Shown here in pieces: positions 9,214 to 17,415 of a stretch of 64,000 nucleotides of DNA. The DNA is from Azoarcus sp. Its GTDB lineage: Bacteria; Pseudomonadota; Gammaproteobacteria; Burkholderiales; Rhodocyclaceae. The first letter of the stretch is position 1, and every line of letters starts with the position of its first letter. Both the position numbers and the translations under genes were made by a program. A model generated the notes under the pieces. The model saw only the letters and a list, made by a program, of their open reading frames with translations. It had not been told where the DNA came from and did not search any database. The stretch is taken from NCBI GenBank assembly GCA_031285965.1, contig JAITVD010000002.1, positions 1-64,000 on the forward strand, written 5' to 3'.

Positions 9214-10380
9214 ATGGAAGCGGCCACCTCATCCCCTCCCCTTCCCCAGCCGCCCGCCGTCCACGCGAGCCGATTCAGGCAAATCCGCGCGACGGACTGG
9301 CTTTTTGCTATTGCCGTCATTGCTGGCGCAGGATTCGCTTGGTCGCGCTATGGGCATTCGATGGATGGCTACGACATCGCCATCTTCCTTTTCCATGTTC
9401 CGCTGCTCATCGCGCTTGGCTGGGCATGGCGGCCATTCCGCCCGTTCGCGGCGGTCGTGGCGGCGCTGGCACTGGCGGGCTTCTGGCTCTATCAGGGCGA
9501 CCTCACCCGCGCCGACCAAGTTTTCTTCCTCAAATACCTGCTCTCCAGCCAGACCGCGATTTCGTGGATGAGCGCCCTTTTCTTCACCGCGACCGGCGCG
9601 TACTGGCTGGGATTCATCGCCCGCGCCAGCTTCGCCGAGCGCACGGGCAACGCGATGACATGGTGCGCCGCCGTCATGGGCACAGCGGGCCTGTTCGTGC
9701 GCTGGTACGAGTCCTATCTGGTCGGGCCGGACATCGGCCATATTCCCATCAGCAACCTGTATGAAGTGTTCGTGTTTTTCAGCCTCATCACGGCGCTTCT
9801 CTACCTGTTTTACGAACGTCGCTACAACACCCGCAAGCTCGGCATCTTCGTGATGCCCGTGATTTCCGCCGCCGTCATTTTCCTGCTCTGGTACTCGTTT
9901 ACCCGCAACGCCTACCAGATACAGCCCCTCGTTCCGGCGCTCCAGTCGTACTGGATGAAGATTCATGTTCCCGCCAACTTCATCGGCTACGGCGGCTTTT
10001 CCATTGCTGCAATGGTCGGCGTGGCGTATCTGCTGGTCTCCAGAGGCATACTCGCGGCTCGCCTCCCCAAAGCGGAAGTGCTTGAAGATGTCATGTACCG
10101 TGCCATCGCCATCGGCTTTGCCTTTTTCACGATTGCCACCATTCTCGGCGCACTCTGGGCGGCAGAGGCATGGGGCAGCTATTGGTCATGGGACCCGAAA
10201 GAAACTTGGGCGCTGATTGTCTGGATTAACTACGCGGTCTGGCTGCACATGCGGCTGACCCGCAACCTGCGCGGCAACATGCTGGCATGGTGGGCCGTCG
10301 TGGGGCTTTTCGTCACCACGTTCGCCTTTGTCGGCGTCAATATGTTCCTCTCCGGGCTGCACTCCTACGGCTCCCTCTGA
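9214..10380 (+). CDS. ccsB: Cytochrome c biogenesis protein CcsB/CcsA-type
   Basis: WAAEAWGSYWSWDPKETWALIVWINYAVWLH WWD-like signature. Confidence 0.93.
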   Translation: MEAATSSPPLPQPPAVHASRFRQIRATDWLFAIAVIAGAGFAWSRYGHSMDGYDIAIFLFHVPLLIALGWAWRPFRPFAAVVAALALAGFWLYQGDLTRADQVFFLKYLLSSQTAISWMSALFFTATGAYWLGFIARASFAERTGNAMTWCAAVMGTAGLFVRWYESYLVGPDIGHIPISNLYEVFVFFSLITALLYLFYERRYNTRKLGIFVMPVISAAVIFLLWYSFTRNAYQIQPLVPALQSYWMKIHVPANFIGYGGFSIAAMVGVAYLLVSRGILAARLPKAEVLEDVMYRAIAIGFAFFTIATILGALWAAEAWGSYWSWDPKETWALIVWINYAVWLHMRLTRNLRGNMLAWWAVVGLFVTTFAFVGVNMFLSGLHSYGSL

Positions 10381-10395
10381 AACGGCGGGCGGCAC

Positions 10396-11073
10396 ATGAA
10401 CCAGGACGCGCTGAAAAAAGCGGCAGCCCTCGCGGCGCTGGAAGAAATCCGGGCGCTTGCTCAAGATGCCGTCATTGGCGTCGGCACGGGTTCCACCGTC
10501 AATCATTTCATCGATGCCTTGGCAAGCAGCGGCATATCTATTCGGGGCGCGGTCTCCAGTTCGGAAGCCAGCGCGCGGCGGCTGGCCGCGCACGGCATTC
10601 CGCTCCTCGGCCTAGATGCCATCGCGCCCGGAACGCTGCCCTTCTACATCGACGGCGCGGATGAAATCGACCCCGGTTTTTGCATGATTAAAGGCGGCGG
10701 CGCGGCGCTCACGCGGGAAAAAATCGTCGCGGCAGCGGCGCTGCGCTTCATCTGCATCTGCGACGCCAGCAAAAAAGTCGACGTGCTCGGGCGCTTTCCC
10801 CTGCCCGTCGAAGTCATCCCAATGGCGCGGGCGCAGGTTGCCCACGAAATCGCCCGCCTCACCGGTGGCAGCCCGCGCTGGCGCGAAGGTATCGTGACCG
10901 ACAACGGCAACCACATCCTCGACATTTCCGGCCTCGCCATCACCGACCCGCCCGCCCTTGAATCTGCCCTGAACCAAATCGCGGGTATCGTCACCAACGG
11001 TCTTTTTGCCCGCCGTGGCGCGAACGTGCTGCTGCTGGCAACCCCGGCGGGAATTGAGCGCAGCGAGAGATAA
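10396..11073 (+). CDS. rpiA: Ribose-5-phosphate isomerase A
   Basis: [47 protein letters not shown]. Confidence 0.93.
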   Translation: MNQDALKKAAALAALEEIRALAQDAVIGVGTGSTVNHFIDALASSGISIRGAVSSSEASARRLAAHGIPLLGLDAIAPGTLPFYIDGADEIDPGFCMIKGGGAALTREKIVAAAALRFICICDASKKVDVLGRFPLPVEVIPMARAQVAHEIARLTGGSPRWREGIVTDNGNHILDISGLAITDPPALESALNQIAGIVTNGLFARRGANVLLLATPAGIERSER

Positions 11074-11109
11074 AATTACGTTATTTTTAATAATGACATG
11101 GAGAAGAAA

Positions 11110-11937
11110 ATGACAGAAATAAAAGTAACGGATATTCTGCAACTCGAAGAACTCAAAAAATACAAATTACATCTAGGCAGTCATGATGGTAAATCGGAAC
11201 CTTTAGATTCGTATCTGAAAGATGAGAAAGAATGGAAACGCTGGAATGAATGGCGAAATCCAAAAACATACAAAAACGAATGGAACAGGGGCTATATTTT
11301 TTCTTTGATTGATTTTTATCCCAGAAAAAATACTTGGTTATTTGGCGGCATATTCAAAGTAAAGAACCGCCCTGATAACGCAAACTATATAATTGAAGAA
11401 ATCGAAGAATACAAAAAATATGTTGGAAAATTACTATTAAATTTTAAGCGCCCTAGTTCTATGCGTGGACGTTCATTTTTATTGGAAAATCAGATAGACA
11501 AGATGGCAATAAATCAATTACTGGAACATAAATATACAGGGGAAGTATTTCCTGGTTTTGATAGTATCAACCATGATTTTTATCATTTGGTAAATATATT
11601 CAAACTTGAAAAATTCGATTGGGAAACAGCTTTAGAAAGTGTCAAAGGAATATATTTATTAACTAACAAAGAAACTGGAAAATCATATATTGGGTCTGCA
11701 TATAGTGATGGCGGAATTTGGTCAAGATGGTCACAGTATATAAATACTTCTCACGGATGGAATGAACAAATTATTGCATTAGTAAAAGAAAAAGGAGAAG
11801 AATATATAAGGAAAAATTTCAAATTTTCTATATTAGAAATTCATGGAATGTATGTTTCGGAGGCGGAAATAAAAAAACGGGAATCATATTGGAAAGAAAA
11901 ACTAATGACTAGAGAGCATGGATATAACTCCAATTAA
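11110..11937 (+). CDS. GIY-YIG nuclease-domain protein with unknown N-terminal region
   Basis: C-terminal GIYLLTNKETGKSYIGSAYSDGGIWSRWSQY...REQYWKEKL-like pattern; AT-rich. Confidence 0.7.
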   Translation: MTEIKVTDILQLEELKKYKLHLGSHDGKSEPLDSYLKDEKEWKRWNEWRNPKTYKNEWNRGYIFSLIDFYPRKNTWLFGGIFKVKNRPDNANYIIEEIEEYKKYVGKLLLNFKRPSSMRGRSFLLENQIDKMAINQLLEHKYTGEVFPGFDSINHDFYHLVNIFKLEKFDWETALESVKGIYLLTNKETGKSYIGSAYSDGGIWSRWSQYINTSHGWNEQIIALVKEKGEEYIRKNFKFSILEIHGMYVSEAEIKKRESYWKEKLMTREHGYNSN

Positions 11938-12028
11938 AAATTACTTTCTTCATATAAAACCGGAACGTTACATGCAAATAAAAGTGCACAAAAGCCCCGC
12001 TCGCGCCTCTACATTCCCCCTTCCTGTT

Positions 12029-12061
12029 CTTCACCAGAATATTCGGAAATTTGTGCGACAT
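12029..12061 (-). pseudogene. Diverged duplicate of the apbC 3' end
   Basis: 30/33 nt identity to 13808-13840. Minus-strand reading MSHKFPNILVKN versus MSHKFPNIVVKN at the true apbC C-terminus. Confidence 0.75.
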
Positions 12062-12142
12062 ATTGAGCGACAATGTACCTGAGAAGGGAATGGCGCAATC
12101 GTCACAGCCTCTCTGCCTGCCGCCCAGACCAATTTTTTTGAT

Positions 12143-12493
12143 TTACTCCATTGGCAACTGCCAGCCTTCTTCTTCATCCCATTCCAATTCTGTATCGTCC
12201 ATATTTACAGACCAGTTTGCGTCTTTTACGATATTTCTTATTTCAGTCAAACAATCCACCCAGTACAAACAAGCCTTTACTGTATTCATTGGATTAAACG
12301 ACATTGGCAAACCCGTTGAGCCATTAAAAATAACTTCCGGCTCTTCTGAATCATATTCATAAACACAGAAATCTTCCCCTTTTTTGAATTTTTTACCTTC
12401 ATCGTATTTTTTGACAATAGCTTCGATAAGTTTATTTTCCTCGTCCGTTAACGGATAAGAGCGTTCAGCGGTGTAGTAAATCGAAATCCCCAT
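12143..12493 (-). CDS. Hypothetical protein
   Basis: AT-rich ORF; MGISIYYTAERSYPLTDEENKLIEAIVKKYDEG...; preceded by GGAGG on the minus strand. Confidence 0.55.
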   Translation of the reverse strand: MGISIYYTAERSYPLTDEENKLIEAIVKKYDEGKKFKKGEDFCVYEYDSEEPEVIFNGSTGLPMSFNPMNTVKACLYWVDCLTEIRNIVKDANWSVNMDDTELEWDEEEGWQLPME

Positions 12494-12630
12494 TTTGACC
12501 TCCATAAATTATGATTTATGATACTCCTCTAGCTTATTTTGTCAAGCCATTTTTAGTCATCATTTCCCTGTTTTTCGGTCATTTTAAGTGACGTTTCGCG
12601 TCGCTTTTTTCGATGCAGGAACGCACTGCA

Positions 12631-12652
12631 AAAAGCCCCGCGAGGGGCTTTT
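12631..12652 (-). terminator. Rho-independent terminator-like hairpin
   Basis: AAAAGCCCC-GCGA-GGGGCTTTT between 12143-12493 and 12688-13683; minus-strand T-tract CTTTTTG. Confidence 0.7.
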
Positions 12653-12687
12653 GTTGTTTAGGGTGGATATTATGAATGATGATTGAA

Positions 12688-13683
12688 TTACTCAAAATGC
12701 TCCAGATACGGGTCGCCGCCTACTTCGGGAACTTCTATGGTTACGTTCAAACCTTTATATGCCTCTTCCGGCAAACCGCCGGCAACGGCATCTTCAAACC
12801 AGTGCGAAAGTTCCTCTTCATATACCAAATAGAAGTCGTTCTCGATATATGAAATACACCATGAAAGCACTTCGCCGAGCTCAAATTCATAAAACGGATT
12901 AACGTCACCGGGGCAGTAAAACTGCATCGTTTCTTTTTCGCGGTCGATTTCGATATTGATTTCGGTTTCATCGGTTTCGCCGCTTTCCACTCTCCTGCGA
13001 AATGCCGCCAGCCCTTCCAGCAATCCCATGCGTACAGCCGGCGTGAGCTCACCGTTTGCCACATCCGAATAATCTTCGCCTTCATAACCACTATCTTCAA
13101 ATTCATAGTCGTCATGTATGGATATACAGCCTTCCGTATCCTCCTCTTCCTCCTCCACTGCCAAGTAGAGCGGCTCGCCCGAATGTTCGGTCGCCAGCGT
13201 ACGGAAGCAGGCGGAAACATCTTCAAGCATCCGGACAAACGCTGTTTCGCCTGTAGCCAGAAATGTTACCGTCATAAATTCTTTAGGTGTGATGATTTCA
13301 AATCCTGACTTTTCGCTGTACTCCATTTGTCGGTGCAGCCATTCGCCAAAACACCGGTTAGGTGGCGCTCCCTTCTCCACGTTTTGCTCTCCCCAGTCTA
13401 TAATAAACCGCAACAGTGGCGCGAAAGCGGAATTATCGGCATCGAACCGCAACAGATAATCCAAATTGTTATCTACATCATCTTTTTGAAAATCATGCTC
13501 CATTATCTGAACAGTAAACGGGTCAAAATCTTTCATCCACATATTGTAAAGCCTGTTGAACTCACCGCCGAAATAACCCTGTTCCATCATTTCGGGCGTA
13601 ATCTCACGCGGATTGGCAATCACTTCTCCGTAATTTTCGGGAAGGACAACCGTTTCCTCCAAATGCAGTGTCTTTAAATCCAT
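12688..13683 (-). CDS. Hypothetical acidic protein
   Basis: 331 aa, Glu/Asp-rich central segment; own terminator; no recognised family. Confidence 0.6.
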   Translation of the reverse strand: MDLKTLHLEETVVLPENYGEVIANPREITPEMMEQGYFGGEFNRLYNMWMKDFDPFTVQIMEHDFQKDDVDNNLDYLLRFDADNSAFAPLLRFIIDWGEQNVEKGAPPNRCFGEWLHRQMEYSEKSGFEIITPKEFMTVTFLATGETAFVRMLEDVSACFRTLATEHSGEPLYLAVEEEEEDTEGCISIHDDYEFEDSGYEGEDYSDVANGELTPAVRMGLLEGLAAFRRRVESGETDETEINIEIDREKETMQFYCPGDVNPFYEFELGEVLSWCISYIENDFYLVYEEELSHWFEDAVAGGLPEEAYKGLNVTIEVPEVGGDPYLEHFE

Positions 13684-13798
13684 ATTATTATATTTTGATG
13701 CCCCGCAGGGTGGTTTGTCATTTTAAAAGGTTTGAGGATGCAAAGGTAATGATTACTGCGGAAGCCGCATGGAGGGTTAAATGTCTGCAAACTCCCCT

Positions 13799-14905
13799 TC
13801 ACCCATTCTTCACCACAATATTCGGAAACTTATGCGACATGTCGCGGGGAATGGCGGTGAGGGCAACGGCGGTTTTGCGGGCGATGCTGCGGTAGATTTC
13901 GGCGACGCGGCTCTCTGGGCTGCTTGCCACGGTGGGCGCGCCGGAATCGGCTTCTTCGCGGATGCGGATGTCGAGCGGCAACGCGCCGAGGAAGGTGACG
14001 CCATAGTCGTCGCAAATCCGCTGACCGCCGCCCGCGCCAAAAATATGTTCCTCGCGCCCGCAGCCCGCGCAGATGTGCAGCCCCATGTTTTCGACCACGC
14101 CGAGAATAGGCACGTTGACCTTTTCGAACATCTTCAGCCCTTTGCGGGCGTCAAGGAGGGCGATGTCCTGCGGGGTGGTGACGATGACCGCGCCAGTCAG
14201 GGGGGCGCTCTGCGAGAGCGTCAACTGGATGTCGCCCGTACCCGGAGGCAGGTCGACCACCAGATAGTCGAGGTCGCGCCAGTTCGTTTCGGTCAGCAAT
14301 TGGGTCAGCGCCCGAACCGCCATCGGGCCGCGCCAGACCATTGGCGAATCGTCGTCGACGAGCAAGCCGACCGACATGACTTGCATGCCATGCGCTTCGA
14401 CAGGCTCCATCGTTTTGCCGTCCGCCGATACAGGGCGCTGCGCGGCAATGCCGAGCATCTGCGGCAGTGAGGGGCCGTAAATGTCCGCGTCGAGCATCCC
14501 GACGCGAGCGCCTTCAGCAGCCAGCGCGAGCGCGAGGTTGACCGCCGTCGTGCTCTTGCCGACCCCGCCTTTGCCCGAAGCCACCGCGATGACGTTTTTC
14601 ACGCCCGGCAGGAGCTTCACGCCGTTCTTGACCGCCCGCGCCTCGATTTTGTCGCCGACCTTGATTTCGACCCGCTCCACGCCCGGCAGGGCGCGTACCG
14701 CGTCGGCAAGCAGATTTTGGATGGATTCGCGCTGGCTACGCGCCGGATAGCCGGGCTCGACCTCGAAGCGCACCGTGCCGCCTTCAACCGTCAGCCCACG
14801 GATGCGACGGGTAGAAACAAAGTCTTTGCCGGTTTCGGGATCGGATACGCCCTGCAAGGCATCAATGACGCTTTGCGCGGAAAGGGAGGCTAAATTTGGG
14901 GACAT
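13799..14905 (-). CDS. apbC: Mrp/ApbC family iron-sulfur carrier ATPase
   Basis: AVASGKGGVGKSTTAVNLALALA, CxxC (ICAGC), DUF59-like N-terminus. Confidence 0.92.
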   Translation of the reverse strand: MSPNLASLSAQSVIDALQGVSDPETGKDFVSTRRIRGLTVEGGTVRFEVEPGYPARSQRESIQNLLADAVRALPGVERVEIKVGDKIEARAVKNGVKLLPGVKNVIAVASGKGGVGKSTTAVNLALALAAEGARVGMLDADIYGPSLPQMLGIAAQRPVSADGKTMEPVEAHGMQVMSVGLLVDDDSPMVWRGPMAVRALTQLLTETNWRDLDYLVVDLPPGTGDIQLTLSQSAPLTGAVIVTTPQDIALLDARKGLKMFEKVNVPILGVVENMGLHICAGCGREEHIFGAGGGQRICDDYGVTFLGALPLDIRIREEADSGAPTVASSPESRVAEIYRSIARKTAVALTAIPRDMSHKFPNIVVKNG

Positions 14906-15005
14906 GGATGTTTTTCCTTTTCTGAACGGAACGCGGGGACGCGCCGGACAGCATCAGCCGGAATCATACCGGACATGCCTGCCGCACGTCGTTCCCCCTT
15001 TCCGG

Positions 15006-15953
15006 CTAGCGGGCGGACACTCGGCGTTCAAGCCATAAGGCCAGCCCTTGCGCGTTGAGTTCCATATCAATGTTCAGCATCGGCCCGAGCGCCTTGCGGC
15101 TCGCCGTAGGCGCTTCCGCCAGCAGGTAACGTCCGATGGCGTCATGGATGGCGACCTTCCTGTCCGTCCCCGTTCCCGGCGCGGCCTCCGCCAGCGCGAC
15201 AAAATCATCGATTCTGCGCAGCAATTGTTCGCCCAGCCGCCCCACATCGTCCACCCGGCTGAAATGCGTGAGGTACATCGCCTCCGGTTCAAGCGCGAGC
15301 AGCCGACGGATGGAGGCTTTGAGCCGTTCCGGGTCGAATTGCGTCGGGGTCGTGGCGGGAATGAGGAAGGGAACGCCATCCTGATATAGCACGCGGTACG
15401 CGATGCCGAACGTGTCGCCAGTAAAACAGGCGCGGGCGCGTTCGTCCCACAGGCAAAGATGATGCCTAGCGTGACCGGGCGTGTGCAGGCATTGCAGGGG
15501 GCGTCCCGCGAGGCTGAAAACCTGCCCGTCCTCTGGCTTGATGAGCCTGTCGGCAGGAACCGGAATCAGCTTGCGACCATAAAGATAAACCGTCTTGAGC
15601 CAGCCATACACGGCTCGCGTGGAGGCGTAGAGCTTGCTGGGGTCGGTCATGTGGAACGCGCCCTCGGGATGCACGACCAGCTTCGCGTTCGGAAGGCGCG
15701 CCATGTAAGCCCCAGCGCCTCCGGCGTGGTCAAGGTGCACGTGCGTGAGAAAAATGTAATCCACCGCGTCCGGCTTGAGACCTAGTTCGGACAGCGCGGC
15801 GAGAAAGCGCGGCAAGGAACGGTTGTGGGCGGTATCGACAACCGCCACGCGCCCCGCTTCCACGATGAGATGCACGGCGGCAAGCCCCTTACGCGCATAG
15901 CCGGAATCCACGGCATAAATGTTGTCAGGCCATGCAATAAGTCTGTTTTTCAT
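15006..15953 (-). CDS. MBL-fold metallohydrolase
   Basis: FLTHVHLDHAGGAG, HTPGHARHH, FTGDTFG. Confidence 0.85.
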   Translation of the reverse strand: MKNRLIAWPDNIYAVDSGYARKGLAAVHLIVEAGRVAVVDTAHNRSLPRFLAALSELGLKPDAVDYIFLTHVHLDHAGGAGAYMARLPNAKLVVHPEGAFHMTDPSKLYASTRAVYGWLKTVYLYGRKLIPVPADRLIKPEDGQVFSLAGRPLQCLHTPGHARHHLCLWDERARACFTGDTFGIAYRVLYQDGVPFLIPATTPTQFDPERLKASIRRLLALEPEAMYLTHFSRVDDVGRLGEQLLRRIDDFVALAEAAPGTGTDRKVAIHDAIGRYLLAEAPTASRKALGPMLNIDMELNAQGLALWLERRVSAR

Positions 15954-16208
15954 GATGGTTGGGGGTGAAGAAGTTAAGGTATTATATTGAATTTAATAGA
16001 TAAAAAATATCTCATCTACACTGATACTCACAATTTTGTAGTGCCACCGCAGTCTATTCTGAACGATTTCGGTCATAGGGATAGTACCCGCAAAGGCACA
16101 GACGTTGATTGATGGGTATTCAAATTTCCATTAAGAGCGAATCTAGCCTTATCGTTGACGATAGCCATTTGAGAAGGTATCGTCCCTCAACTTCTTCAAG
16201 GAACAAAG

Positions 16209-17318
16209 ATGTCAAATCAATTGAAAATTAAAATCGAAGCGGCTGTCAACACCGACAACGATTTCAGCATGGTTCAACTTGTTAGTGAGGCATGGCCGAT
16301 TATCGAGACCTCCTCTCGTTTGCAAAAACTTATCCCAGGACTGCGGCAAATTTTTGGGGATAAAGGTTATAAAAAATTATCTCAGGCAATTTTACGAAAC
16401 GCCTTTCTTATCGAATTAGTGAAAGTTCCGAAAATCGAAACAACAAAATTCAGGCAACGGTGGTATCAACAGCTTGATGATGACCCTCGTGGATGTCCAT
16501 TTGAAGAATGTTTTGAAATAGCATTAGATTTATTAGAGCATTTACCAGAATGGATAAAAAATCCAAGTCATGCAGAAGCTCTTAAACTATCATTTGATTA
16601 TAGTATTCTTCCATATGAAGCTCCGATTGACTATTGTGAACGATTAACAGATAACGGACGAATCCATTCACGAGGAAATCTCATATGGTACTATGATGAA
16701 TTGATTCTTCGCACACTAAAACTAAGAAAATATCTTATAGGGTCTGAGCAGAGTCCAGATGTTAGTTTTTTTAGACAAGTTTTAACGGATAAAATAAAGG
16801 TTAAAACATATCTTACAGACCGTGTTTTAACCGGAGATTATAAAACAAACCGTGAGAAACGATGGGAAACACATCCGTTATCAGTCCATTTTGCCGAACG
16901 TAAAACATGTATGGCAATAGAATACGCTCTAGTAACAGAACTTTGCTGTTTTAAAGGATTCCCCGAAAGTTTTCGCCAACGGCTTCAAGAAGAAGGCATC
17001 TTAGCTCAACATCTCCCTATGGCTTTATGCCCGATTACAGGAGATGCGCTGTCCTATGAGGCATTTCGGAGCGAGCTTTTAAATCCCACTCATGGAAAAT
17101 CAGATTTTCAGGTTGGGCATCGCAATCCTCTTAAGCATGAAGCTATAAACGACCAAGGCTCTGGGCATACTGCGCAAAACATCAGTTGGATTTCTGCTGA
17201 CGGCAATCGCATACAAGGAAGTCTAAGCCTTGATGATGTGAGAATATTGATTCAGCGAATTTCAGATAACTATACTGTACATGGTTGGTGGCCGGAACAT
17301 CGGACGGGCAGAGCGTAG
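16209..17318 (+). CDS. HNH-type restriction endonuclease (putative)
   Basis: CPITGDALSY...SDFQVGHRNPLKHEAINDQGSGHTAQNISWISADGNRIQG HNH-like C-terminus; convergent with an adenine methylase gene. Confidence 0.65.
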   Translation: MSNQLKIKIEAAVNTDNDFSMVQLVSEAWPIIETSSRLQKLIPGLRQIFGDKGYKKLSQAILRNAFLIELVKVPKIETTKFRQRWYQQLDDDPRGCPFEECFEIALDLLEHLPEWIKNPSHAEALKLSFDYSILPYEAPIDYCERLTDNGRIHSRGNLIWYYDELILRTLKLRKYLIGSEQSPDVSFFRQVLTDKIKVKTYLTDRVLTGDYKTNREKRWETHPLSVHFAERKTCMAIEYALVTELCCFKGFPESFRQRLQEEGILAQHLPMALCPITGDALSYEAFRSELLNPTHGKSDFQVGHRNPLKHEAINDQGSGHTAQNISWISADGNRIQGSLSLDDVRILIQRISDNYTVHGWWPEHRTGRA

Positions 17319-17415
17319 CTCACCAAAAACTCAAATCTTTACTGACGTTCGCCGCTAATGCTGCTGCCCGCATCGTTTACAGCATGCACAAAGCCAAGGA
17401 GCTAATCAATCTCTC

